Below are positions 1-6,440 of a stretch of DNA of 9,018 nt, in pieces. The notes beneath the pieces were generated by a model. It had not been told where the DNA came from. It did no database searches and saw nothing but the letters and a program-made list of their open reading frames with translations. A program made the translations under genes and the position numbers. The stretch is from Treponema sp. (lineage in GTDB: Bacteria > Spirochaetota > Spirochaetia > Treponematales > Breznakiellaceae). Position 1 is the stretch's first letter, and the number at the start of each line of letters is the position of its first letter. The stretch is from assembly GCA_031264395.1 (NCBI GenBank), contig JAISEB010000294.1:1-9018 (forward strand), given 5' to 3'.

Positions 1-1032
1 TTCCAGCCTGGCGCACTGTACCTGGTTGCTCATCTGATCGTACTGGTGGCTCCACATGTCGGCGCTGCAGGCGGCCGGAAGGCCGTTGAAGGCCAGGGAT
101 TCAAGACGGTCGGCCCAGATGTCCCCGGCGCCAAGGGCAAGCAGCCATTCACAGGAATACATCGCCTCGACAATGCCGCAAAGTTCCGTACCCTGAATGG
201 GGCCGCGCCCGGCAAGACACTCGTCCCCGGTAAAGTGGCCTATGGGCATTCCGTGATCACGGAACAGAATACGCAGGGCGTCCCCGGCAAATTCGGCGCC
301 GGCGTTTTGCGCCGGGCCGGGAGAAGCCATAAAAGATTCGTAGAGCGCCTCGCTTTTAAGACACATGGCAAGGTTTACCACATGCGTCATGAAATTCCAC
401 CGGCCGGGCCCCTGGGACTCCCCGTACGGCCAGTCATGAAACAGGGCCTTCCAGTTTATGCCCTGAGTTTTCAGCGTTACCGCGAGACCGGTCATCCACC
501 GTTCGGGGGACCTCTCGTAGAGCCAGCGCAGGGGAATAAGGCATTCAAACCAGCGGGAAGATCCCCACCCAAACAGGGTCGTGGTTTCAAGGTGAAGGTA
601 CAGGGACTTAAGGGCCCGGTACACCGCGCCGTGAACGCGTTCATCCCCCGTACAGTCATGGTAAATAACCAGCGCCTTGCAGACAAGAAAAACGGGCCAC
701 ACGTCGTAAAGGCGCCGTTCCTCCCGGGAACAGGGACAGATCCAGCCGTCGCCGTTCTGCCTTTCAAGGATCGCGTCAACGTAGAAGCGGGCCCGCCTCT
801 TGAGGTCCTCGTCGTCCAGAAGCCATGCCATGGGGATAAAACCGTCCAGCCAGTAGGGAACACGCTCCCAGCCTTCACGGTCTCCCCCTATCCATCTGCT
901 GTCCCGGATATCGGGCCATACCTTGTCAAGATTTCCACAGAGCCCTTCCGCCTGTATGCGAAGCTGTTCCCGAAGCCAGCCTGAAGGCTTAAGTTCCTTC
1001 GCGGTGAAAAAACGGTATTTTGGTTCGCGCAT
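1..1032 (-). CDS. DUF1680/GH127-like glycoside hydrolase, C-terminus cut by window edge
   Basis: The frame is open from an ATG at 1032 to base 1, giving 344 residues with no stop, so the C-terminal part lies outside the window. An in-frame TAA two codons upstream bounds the start, and an AAAGGAA ribosome site sits 6 bases before it. The protein resembles the beta-L-arabinofuranosidase (DUF1680) superfamily, an alpha/alpha-barrel followed by beta domains. Visible hallmarks are GWERVPYWLDG (residues 54-64), GDECLAGR (269-276), GTELCGIVEAMYS (281-293) and MWSHQYDQMSNQVQC (326-340). The E-x-C pair (Glu283, Cys285) matches the zinc-ligand Glu and Cys of characterised GH127 enzymes, and Glu271 is a candidate acid/base. 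The downstream Cys-Cys pair expected in the family is off-window. There is no signal peptide, so a cytoplasmic role is inferred. It follows the transporter operon after a terminator. Family assignment is fairly sure; substrate is not. Confidence 0.8.
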   Translation of the reverse strand, partial: MREPKYRFFTAKELKPSGWLREQLRIQAEGLCGNLDKVWPDIRDSRWIGGDREGWERVPYWLDGFIPMAWLLDDEDLKRRARFYVDAILERQNGDGWICPCSREERRLYDVWPVFLVCKALVIYHDCTGDERVHGAVYRALKSLYLHLETTTLFGWGSSRWFECLIPLRWLYERSPERWMTGLAVTLKTQGINWKALFHDWPYGESQGPGRWNFMTHVVNLAMCLKSEALYESFMASPGPAQNAGAEFAGDALRILFRDHGMPIGHFTGDECLAGRGPIQGTELCGIVEAMYSCEWLLALGAGDIWADRLESLAFNGLPAACSADMWSHQYDQMSNQVQCARLE

Positions 1033-1038
1033 TGTTTA

Positions 1039-1045
1039 TTCCTTT
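1039..1045 (-). promoter_or_regulatory. Ribosome binding site of the left-edge GH127-like gene
   Basis: On the minus strand AAAGGAA lies 6 bases before the ATG at 1032. No convincing sigma-70 promoter was seen in the 60 bases between this site and the terminator at 1093-1125. The gene may therefore depend on read-through of that terminator. Confidence 0.6.
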
Positions 1046-1092
1046 ACACTAATAGAGCTGGCGCGATTCATAAAGCCCCGGCGGCAATCGTG

Positions 1093-1125
1093 AAAAAAAC
1101 CGGCCCCGGAATTTCCTGGGGCCGG
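1093..1125 (-). terminator. Intrinsic terminator after the sugar-binding protein gene
   Basis: The inverted repeat CCGGCCCC (1100-1107) and GGGGCCGG (1118-1125) forms an 8-base-pair GC-only stem with a 10-base loop. On the minus strand it is followed directly by seven T residues (complement of 1093-1099). It begins 16 bases past the stop codon of the binding-protein gene. This is a textbook factor-independent terminator for the transporter transcript. It separates the transporter genes from the downstream GH127-like gene and may let only part of the transcription through. Confidence 0.88.
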
Positions 1126-1140
1126 CCGGAGACGTTCAAA

Positions 1141-2460
1141 CTATTTCAGGTTCACCTTGTTGAGGTCATTGAGGGTAGCGGTAAGTTCAGTCAGGCCGTT
1201 TTCCACCGTCTGCTGGCTCAGCACCAGTCTGTCTATAACCTTCATGCTGGCGTCAAGCATTTCGTTCCAGTTATTGGTAAAATACATGGCCTTGGCGTGC
1301 TGCGGTGAATTGAAGAGCACACCCTTCTCTTCATTGGTAAGGGATGTGAACATCCGGTCCCTGAGCCGTTCCTGGGTAGGAAGATGCATCAGCATGCCGA
1401 ACGCCTGATCAAGGGCGATGATCTCCTCGGCTTCCGGCCCTATGAGGAAACTGATGAGCTTCCACGCCTCTTCCTTGTATTTGGAGGAAGAAAACACCAC
1501 GTAGTCGTCCAAAAAAAGAACCGTGACCGACCCGTTTTTACCTCTGGGAATGGGCGCCACGCCCCAGCGGAGCCCTTCTGCCATTGCCTCGGCATAAACG
1601 GGAATCTGCCATTCGCCTTCCAGATACATGCCCAGCTTGTTGGTCATGAAGAGCTGATCGTTGGGCGGGGCGCGCGTCGTCTGAAGCATATTGGGCGCGT
1701 AACCTTCCTTGATCATGTCGACAAGCCAGCGGTAGGTTTCCACCATGGGAGGCTGATTGAACGTGCAAACAGTACCATCGTCCGAAAAGACATCGCCGCC
1801 TTCGGAATAGTAGAAGGAGTTGCTCCGCTCGGGGCTTAAATTCGCGTAAAAGCCGTACTGTTTATTCGGCCCTTCGCCCTTGGTAAGTTTCCGGGCAATT
1901 TCTTTGAATTCTTCCAGTGTCCACGTGTTGTTCCAGTCCGCCGAGGGATACGGTATCCCCGCCTCGTCAAAGAGGGTCTTGTTGTAACATACCACCAATG
2001 TGTAAATGCCCACAGGAAGGCCGTAAAGCCCTCCGTTGACCCTGGCCTGCTCAAAAACGTTGGCGTCGTAATCGGCCATGTTGATATCCCGGCTTACAAG
2101 GGCGCTCAGCTCGTCAATCTGGCCCATGGAGCTGTACTGGGGCATCTGCAGGGAGCCTATACGGCCCGTATCGGGCGGCGTCCCCGCGGCGATAAGGGTC
2201 ATGAGTTTCTGCCCGTACCCTTCCCAGTCGCCGGGAACGTTCTCCATGACAACCTTGATGCCCGGGTTTTTCTCCATAAAAAGGTCCACGCATTTTACCC
2301 AGGTGTTAAATTCCTGCTCGCCGCACATCACCGTAAATGAAATTTGGGTCTGCGCGGAAGAAGCCCCTCCGCCTGAAGACCCGCTCCTGTTTCCGCATCC
2401 GGTGACGGACAATGCCAGAACGGCAAGAAGCGCCGCTGTCAATGTTTTGCATCTGTTCAT
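1141..2460 (-). CDS. ABC transporter sugar-binding lipoprotein (solute-binding family 1)
   Basis: This 439-residue protein is the extracytoplasmic receptor of a carbohydrate ABC importer. The start at 2460 is chosen because a GGAGGA ribosome site (2464-2469) precedes it and because it puts a lipoprotein signal at the very N-terminus: MNRCK, a hydrophobic stretch (residues 6-20), then the lipobox VTGC with Cys22 as the lipidated residue. An in-frame ATG at 2490 has no ribosome site and would spoil the signal peptide. After Cys22 comes a Ser/Gly-rich linker (23-36). The mature part carries family-1 landmarks: FMEKNPGIKVV (61-71), AAGTPPDTG (91-99) and GLYGLPVGIYTLVVCYNKTL (144-163). It lies 48 bases after the MalG-type permease and is the last gene before a strong terminator, an uncommon place for the receptor. 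The substrate is unknown; an oligosaccharide is inferred from the neighbours. Confidence 0.92.
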   Translation of the reverse strand: MNRCKTLTAALLAVLALSVTGCGNRSGSSGGGASSAQTQISFTVMCGEQEFNTWVKCVDLFMEKNPGIKVVMENVPGDWEGYGQKLMTLIAAGTPPDTGRIGSLQMPQYSSMGQIDELSALVSRDINMADYDANVFEQARVNGGLYGLPVGIYTLVVCYNKTLFDEAGIPYPSADWNNTWTLEEFKEIARKLTKGEGPNKQYGFYANLSPERSNSFYYSEGGDVFSDDGTVCTFNQPPMVETYRWLVDMIKEGYAPNMLQTTRAPPNDQLFMTNKLGMYLEGEWQIPVYAEAMAEGLRWGVAPIPRGKNGSVTVLFLDDYVVFSSSKYKEEAWKLISFLIGPEAEEIIALDQAFGMLMHLPTQERLRDRMFTSLTNEEKGVLFNSPQHAKAMYFTNNWNEMLDASMKVIDRLVLSQQTVENGLTELTATLNDLNKVNLK

Positions 2461-2463
2461 GTT

Positions 2464-2469
2464 TCCTCC
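2464..2469 (-). promoter_or_regulatory. Strong ribosome binding site of the binding-protein gene
   Basis: GGAGGA on the minus strand stands 3 bases before the ATG at 2460. It is among the strongest Shine-Dalgarno matches in the window and decides the start codon against the upstream in-frame ATG at 2490. It fits the need for more receptor than permease. Confidence 0.7.
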
Positions 2470-2490
2470 GAAATAATACAGTTTAATCAA

Positions 2491-2510
2491 GCCGGCCCGA
2501 CGGGCGGCCT
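2491..2510 (-). other. GC-rich imperfect hairpin between permease and binding-protein genes
   Basis: Starting at the MalG-type permease stop codon, the minus strand reads GGCCGCCCGTCGGGCCGGC. This can fold as an imperfect hairpin, for example GCCC/GGGC around a 3-base loop, or GCCG/CGGC with one internal mismatch. No T-run follows, so it is not a terminator. Such intergenic hairpins often mark mRNA processing or stabilising points in transporter operons; that role here is inference. Confidence 0.4.
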
Positions 2511-3369
2511 AGCCTTTAACGCCGCTTAACACCACGCCCTCGATAAAATAGCGCTGGGCAAAAATATAAATGATAATAATGGGCAGCACCGAAACCGTGG
2601 CCGCCGCCATGAGGAGGTTCCAGTTCCGGGTGTACCCGTTTTGAAACGCCATAAGAAACAGCGGGATGGTGAATTTCGCCCTGCTGTTTATGTAAATAAG
2701 GGGAGTAAGGAAATTGTTCCAGTTCCCCATAAAAGAGAATACCCCCAGCGTCGCCATGGCGGGGACGCACAGGGGCAGCATGATCCTGAAGAAGATCGTA
2801 AGGTAACTGGCCCCGTCAATCTTCGCCGACTCGGCATAGGAATCGGGTATCGTCATAAAAAACTGGCGCAAGAGGAATACCCCGTACGCGTTGCACAGTA
2901 TCGCCGGAACGATAAGGGGCAGATGGGTATCTATCCAGTTCAGGTTTTTGAACCACACAAACATGGGGATAAGAGTAACCTGGCCGGGGATCATCATGGT
3001 GGCAAGCAGCACCATGAACAGCTGATTGCGGAAACGGAAGCGGAGCTTCGCGAAACCGAAGGCCGCCATGGTCGCGGAAAACAGGGTCCCGAACGTGTTG
3101 ATGATCGCTATCTTTGCGCTGTTAAGGAAGCCCAGCGCCATGGGGAGCCGCGTAAAAACTTCCCTGAAATTGTTCCATTGCCAGGGCAGATTTGGTATGA
3201 GCTGCGGAGGATAGACAAAGAGGTTTGTCCTTCCCTTAAGGGAAGTTGAAACCATCCACGCAAAGGGAAAGAGCATCGCGATAGCGCCCGCGGAAATAAG
3301 GATATATACAACAAGGCGGCCAAAACAGCCGGCCCCTTTTCCGAGCATCACTTTTGTTTTAAACGTCAT
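2509..3369 (-). CDS. Carbohydrate ABC transporter permease, MalG type
   Basis: This 286-residue inner-membrane protein is the second permease of the importer. It has the usual length and six-helix pattern of the MalG class, with hydrophobic segments near residues 18-40, 85-107, 117-139, 150-170, 200-224 and 256-271. The cytoplasmic EAA loop that docks the ATPase is clear: YAESAKIDGASYLTIFF (178-194), continuing to the LPLCVPA end (198-204). The C-terminus (FIEGVVLSGVKG) is characteristic of the class. The ATG at 3369 overlaps the 3' end of the MalF-type gene by 11 bases, so translation is probably coupled; only a weak GTGGG ribosome site precedes it. An internal ATG at codon 8 is less likely. 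No ATP-binding subunit is encoded nearby, as is common where one MsmK-type ATPase serves several importers. Confidence 0.93.
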   Translation of the reverse strand: MTFKTKVMLGKGAGCFGRLVVYILISAGAIAMLFPFAWMVSTSLKGRTNLFVYPPQLIPNLPWQWNNFREVFTRLPMALGFLNSAKIAIINTFGTLFSATMAAFGFAKLRFRFRNQLFMVLLATMMIPGQVTLIPMFVWFKNLNWIDTHLPLIVPAILCNAYGVFLLRQFFMTIPDSYAESAKIDGASYLTIFFRIMLPLCVPAMATLGVFSFMGNWNNFLTPLIYINSRAKFTIPLFLMAFQNGYTRNWNLLMAAATVSVLPIIIIYIFAQRYFIEGVVLSGVKG

Positions 3370-4255
3370 AATTTACCCACTTGCTTGAAAATTTGAACTG
3401 GATCACGGTGACGATAAAAATGATCACAAAGAGCAGCCAGGAATACACCGCGGCGTCCCCCATTCTGAAGTAGAGAAAGGCGGTGTTGTATATTTCGAGC
3501 ACTATTGTTTTTGTCGCGTCCGCGGGCCCGCCCCGCGTGAGCATGTACGGCTCGTTGAAGATCTGGAAACCCCCTATGAACATCATGGTAAGGATAAAGA
3601 GCAATGTCGGGGTAAGAAGGGGAAGGGTTATCCTTGAAAACACCTGAACCTTGTTCGCCCCGTCTATTTTCGCCGCCTCGTAGTATGTGCGCGAAATTCC
3701 GTTAAGGCCCGCGAGGAAAATAACCATGTAGTATCCGGTCATCTGCCACACGGTAAGAAGGATAAGCGTCGGCATTGCCCCCTCCATGCTGGTATACCAG
3801 CCGAAGGCGGGAATTCCGAAGTTTGCCAGGGCCGCGTTTACAAGACCGTAATCGGGATGGAAGATCCACTGCCATACCAGGGATATGGCGACGGTGGAAG
3901 TAACGTTGGGAAGAAAGTACAGCGTCCGGTAAACAACATAGCCTTTAAGATCGTTCGAAAGGGCCATGGCAACAAGAAGGGCAAGCGTGGTAGTGACTAT
4001 AATATGCCCAATAATAAAATACGCGGTATTCCCTATGAGCTTCCAGGTAAAAGGGTTTGCCAGAAGTTTTTTATAATTGGCAAGCCCTACCATCACGGGA
4101 GGATTAAGGATATTCCACTCGGTAAAACTGATCCCCAAAGACTGAACGACCGGTATCACGGAAAAAAGCACAAGACCAATAAATTGGGGAGCTATGAAAA
4201 AATAGCCCCAGCGCTGTTCGTTTGCAAGCATACGTGACTTCTTTCTCACGTCCAT
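3359..4255 (-). CDS. Carbohydrate ABC transporter permease, MalF type
   Basis: This 298-residue inner-membrane protein forms the channel with the MalG-type partner. Hydrophobic segments lie near residues 17-41, 75-98, 112-131, 161-186, 214-232 and 270-286. The EAA loop is YYEAAKIDGANKVQVFSRI (191-209) followed by TLPLLTP (210-216), and the GGF/YMLTRGGPADAT segment (228-248) is typical of the family. I place the start at the ATG at 4255 because AAGGAGG (4265-4271) is 9 bases upstream. A GTG two codons earlier (4261) is in frame but only 3 bases from the ribosome site. It is the first of three transporter genes, 141 bases after the oxidoreductase gene, and overlaps the next permease by 11 bases. 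Substrate class is inferred from the family and neighbours. Confidence 0.93.
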   Translation of the reverse strand: MDVRKKSRMLANEQRWGYFFIAPQFIGLVLFSVIPVVQSLGISFTEWNILNPPVMVGLANYKKLLANPFTWKLIGNTAYFIIGHIIVTTTLALLVAMALSNDLKGYVVYRTLYFLPNVTSTVAISLVWQWIFHPDYGLVNAALANFGIPAFGWYTSMEGAMPTLILLTVWQMTGYYMVIFLAGLNGISRTYYEAAKIDGANKVQVFSRITLPLLTPTLLFILTMMFIGGFQIFNEPYMLTRGGPADATKTIVLEIYNTAFLYFRMGDAAVYSWLLFVIIFIVTVIQFKFSSKWVNYDV

Positions 4256-4264
4256 GACCACGCG

Positions 4265-4271
4265 CCTCCTT
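4265..4271 (-). promoter_or_regulatory. Consensus ribosome binding site of the MalF-type permease gene
   Basis: AAGGAGG on the minus strand is 9 bases before the ATG at 4255 and 3 bases before the alternative GTG at 4261. The spacing favours the ATG. Confidence 0.75.
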
Positions 4272-4329
4272 ACCTCAGGATAACCAATGGTAAATCCGCC
4301 TTTTTGGTGGATACAACCGATAAATCTAT

Positions 4330-4358
4330 AGAATAGGTGGCGAAAGTCTATATTTCAT
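4330..4358 (-). promoter_or_regulatory. Candidate promoter for the transporter operon
   Basis: In the 141-base gap upstream of the permease gene, the minus strand has ATGAAA (4358-4353, 4 of 6 matches to the -35 consensus), a 17-base spacer and TATTCT (4335-4330, 4 of 6 matches to the -10 consensus). Transcription would start near 4323. The leader would be about 68 bases and contains an imperfect hairpin at 4294-4312 (ATCCACC and GGCGGAT arms around five A residues, one mismatch). The match is only fair, so the transporter genes could also be read through from the oxidoreductase promoter; no terminator was seen after the oxidoreductase gene. Confidence 0.35.
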
Positions 4359-4396
4359 CTTATCCGGAAAACGCCGGGCATTCATCGTTCCCGTTT

Positions 4397-5551
4397 TCAA
4401 AAAGCAAAATCAGGCACATCAGCCACGGCCCCGTCTTTCATGGCTGAATCATGGGCGGCAATGCCGGCGGCGGCGATGTTGGCGCCGTTCCTTTCGTTGA
4501 TCCACGGCGCGCGGTTTTCCAGAACGCTTCGTACAAATTCGTGCACCATGTGGGGATGCGATCCGCCGTGGCCCCCGGAAGCGTCCTTTTCAAGGGAAAG
4601 CTGGGGATTGGTCTCGTCGTAATCTTCCGTTTTTACCGTAAAGCGCCGTACCGCTTCGGGGAGCAGCGTGTGGTAGTTTCCCGTCTGTACCCTTTCGGCT
4701 GTTACCGGAAGGCCGCGCATGGGCCTTCCTCCCTCATCACGGCGGGGAGCTTCAAGGGTGTGCAGCACCGGCAGTTCCGTTTCAACCTGCTGCCATTCGA
4801 ACGTCTTTTTTGAACCGTACAGGGTGAACTGCTCGGTGTAATCATGAGCGGTCTCAAAGAGGGAACGGGTTACTTCCCCTGTAAGGCCGTTGGCAAATTC
4901 AAGCTGCGCCGTTTCCACGGGAAAGGGATTCCCGTACTGCCCGCGCAGCTCTTCCCGCATCGTTCCAGAGCCAAGGCCCCGCACCCGCACGACAGGAGAT
5001 CCCGCCAGCATTACAAGCGGGGCAATGGGGTGGGTGCCGTACCACATGGGCGGAAGGCCGCGCCAGTAATCCGGCCAGAATTCCATGTCCTGATAGTGCG
5101 CGCCGCGAAGGAACTGGATGCGTCCGAATTCGCCCCTGTGCAGCATCTCCTTTACTTTGAAGAAATGCGTGGTATACACGGCGGTTTCCATGACGCAGTA
5201 ACTCTTCCCCGTTTTCTTTACAGCCGCGCATATAGCCTTGAGATCTTCAAGGTTCATGGCCATGGGGACCGTACAGGCGCAGTGCTTGCCCGCGCCAAGG
5301 ACCGCCTGCGTCTGCTCAGCGTGACGGGGAATGGGGGACACCAGGTGTACCGCATCCACCGAAGGATCGTTTAACACGCCGGTAAAGTTCTCATATATCT
5401 TTGCTCCCTGAAGCCGGGCGGCCGCGGCTTTCGCCAGGTCAATGTCGGGATCGTATATGCCGAAAGCGCCTACGTCAGGGTGACGTGCGTAAATGGGCGC
5501 AAAGGCGGCGCCGAAGCCAAGGCCCGCCAGAACCACGTTTAACCGCTTCAT
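4397..5551 (-). CDS. Gfo/Idh/MocA-family oxidoreductase with altered EKP motif
   Basis: This 384-residue protein is a predicted NAD(P)-dependent, cytoplasmic oxidoreductase acting on a sugar or sugar derivative. The N-terminal Rossmann fold shows GLGFG (residues 10-14) and an acidic IYDPD strand end (32-36), followed by HLVSPIPRHAEQ (69-80). Where the family normally has a C-E-K-P sequence with a functionally important lysine, this protein has C-T-V-P (93-96). The C-terminal domain contains WYGTHPIAP (170-178), with His174 near the usual catalytic histidine region, and GGHGGSHPHMVHEF (326-339). The ATG at 5551 has no good ribosome site, and a candidate -10 box lies close to it. The gene is divergent from the AraC regulators and upstream of the transporter. 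Family is certain; reaction and substrate are not. Confidence 0.9.
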   Translation of the reverse strand: MKRLNVVLAGLGFGAAFAPIYARHPDVGAFGIYDPDIDLAKAAAARLQGAKIYENFTGVLNDPSVDAVHLVSPIPRHAEQTQAVLGAGKHCACTVPMAMNLEDLKAICAAVKKTGKSYCVMETAVYTTHFFKVKEMLHRGEFGRIQFLRGAHYQDMEFWPDYWRGLPPMWYGTHPIAPLVMLAGSPVVRVRGLGSGTMREELRGQYGNPFPVETAQLEFANGLTGEVTRSLFETAHDYTEQFTLYGSKKTFEWQQVETELPVLHTLEAPRRDEGGRPMRGLPVTAERVQTGNYHTLLPEAVRRFTVKTEDYDETNPQLSLEKDASGGHGGSHPHMVHEFVRSVLENRAPWINERNGANIAAAGIAAHDSAMKDGAVADVPDFAF

Positions 5552-5562
5552 AATAACAAAGG

Positions 5563-5568
5563 AATATA
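5563..5568 (-). promoter_or_regulatory. Candidate -10 box of the oxidoreductase gene
   Basis: TATATT on the minus strand matches 5 of 6 bases of the -10 consensus. The matching -35 region is poor (TGTACG at 17-base spacing). Transcription would begin near 5556, leaving a leader of only about 5 bases before the ATG at 5551, which agrees with the absence of a Shine-Dalgarno sequence. The weak -35 suggests activator dependence; that is inference. Confidence 0.35.
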
Positions 5569-5581
5569 ACGCCGCCGGCGT
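5569..5581. promoter_or_regulatory. Short inverted repeat between divergent genes
   Basis: ACGCC and GGCGT are separated by 3 bases (GCC), forming a perfect 5-base-pair inverted repeat in the 76-base divergent spacer. It lies between the candidate -10 and -35 of the oxidoreductase gene and just upstream of the AraC -35 box. It could be an operator, but its GC-only core makes chance occurrence quite possible. Confidence 0.25.
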
Positions 5582-5591
5582 CTTTCGTACA

Positions 5592-5620
5592 TTGACAGGG
5601 CGGAAAAAAACATGTATATC
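5592..5620 (+). promoter_or_regulatory. Sigma-70 promoter of the AraC pair
   Basis: A perfect -35 hexamer TTGACA (5592-5597) is followed by a 17-base spacer containing seven A residues and by TATATC (5615-5620; first four bases match the -10 consensus). The predicted transcription start is about 5626-5628, which coincides with the ATG of the first AraC gene. The position in the divergent spacer, with the gene following at once, supports a real promoter. Confidence 0.65.
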
Positions 5621-5627
5621 TAGGCCA

Positions 5628-6440
5628 ATGTTCTACAATTTTGGCATCGTTCCGGGCCGCCGTATAGTTGAGTGCGTCCCGAATATCTGGATAAACCCCC
5701 AGCCTCACCCCGCGCGGACAATGACGGTGCATGACATTTTTTACATGGTTGACGGCTACTGGAGCGTATCGCTGGAACAGGAAAACATACGGATACGGCC
5801 CGGCGACATTGCCCTTCTGCCCGCCGCCATCGCGCACGGGGGATACGAGTCCTGCCGGGCAAACACAAGAACCATTTTTATACATTTTTCCCTGGAAAAA
5901 ACGGATCACAGGGTGAAAGGTTCCGGGGGCGGGAAAAACCGGGCAAAGTACCTCACCGTATCGTCCCTCTGCCACGACAACGGCAGCGTGTTCGGCCTGT
6001 TCCGGCATCTGGCGAAAACATTTCAGTCGCAGGCGCCGGGGAGGGAACTGCGCTGCCGGGCCCTTCTCGATCTGCTTCTGGCGGAACTGGCGGATATTTG
6101 CCGGGGAGAACCTGCCAGAGAAGACGCCGCCGTAGGGAAGCTTCTGGAGTACATGGCGGACCGTCCTGAAAAATTTTTTACCATCGCGGAACTTTCGCGG
6201 GAGGCGAAGATGAGCGGGCGTTCCCTTACCAGGCGCTTCAGGGCGGAGACGGGCAAGACGGTGCACCAGTACCAGATGGATTACAAGCTTGACCGCGTCG
6301 CGAATCTTTTAAGGACCCGGTCCTTTGCGGGCCTTAAAAATCTTGCCGTTAACTTTGGCTTCTGCGACGAGTTTCATTTGAGCAGTTCCTTCAAAAGGAA
6401 ATTCGGCGTATCTCCGGGCCGTTTCGGGAAAACAACATGA
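5628..6440 (+). CDS. AraC-family transcriptional regulator (first of tandem pair)
   Basis: This 270-residue protein is a predicted sugar-responsive DNA-binding regulator. The N-terminal half looks like an AraC-type cupin sensing domain (HDIFYMVDGYWSVSLEQ, 35-51; IRPGDIALLPAAIAHGGYE, 56-74). The C-terminal half has two helix-turn-helix units: FTIAELSREAKMSGRSLTRR (184-203) and LKNLAVNFGFCDEF (236-249), ending in FKRKFGVSPGRF (255-266). The ATG at 5628 is chosen because upstream in-frame sequence overlaps the divergent oxidoreductase gene and lacks domain similarity. No Shine-Dalgarno sequence precedes it, and the predicted promoter would make an mRNA starting at this ATG. The stop overlaps the start of the second regulator. 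It probably controls the flanking transporter and glycosidase genes. Confidence 0.9.
   Translation: MFYNFGIVPGRRIVECVPNIWINPQPHPARTMTVHDIFYMVDGYWSVSLEQENIRIRPGDIALLPAAIAHGGYESCRANTRTIFIHFSLEKTDHRVKGSGGGKNRAKYLTVSSLCHDNGSVFGLFRHLAKTFQSQAPGRELRCRALLDLLLAELADICRGEPAREDAAVGKLLEYMADRPEKFFTIAELSREAKMSGRSLTRRFRAETGKTVHQYQMDYKLDRVANLLRTRSFAGLKNLAVNFGFCDEFHLSSSFKRKFGVSPGRFGKTT

Noticed and set aside
46..984. A 312-codon open frame on the plus strand
   Set aside because: It lies antisense to the left-edge GH127-like gene, which shows clear family motifs on the minus strand. The plus-strand product is rich in Pro, Gly, Lys and Arg with no domain, as expected of a shadow frame in GC-rich coding DNA.
2461..2490. 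A start for the binding protein at the in-frame ATG at 2490
   Set aside because: There is no ribosome site before it, and the extra ten residues would precede a complete lipoprotein signal peptide.
5493..5627. An N-terminal extension of the first AraC protein from an ATG at 5493
   Set aside because: It would overlap the divergent oxidoreductase gene by 59 bases, would span the predicted promoter, and adds basic sequence unlike an AraC sensor domain.
5475..6266. A 263-codon minus-strand open frame over the first AraC gene
   Set aside because: The AraC protein on the plus strand has both helix-turn-helix units. The opposite frame has low-complexity Arg/Pro-rich composition.
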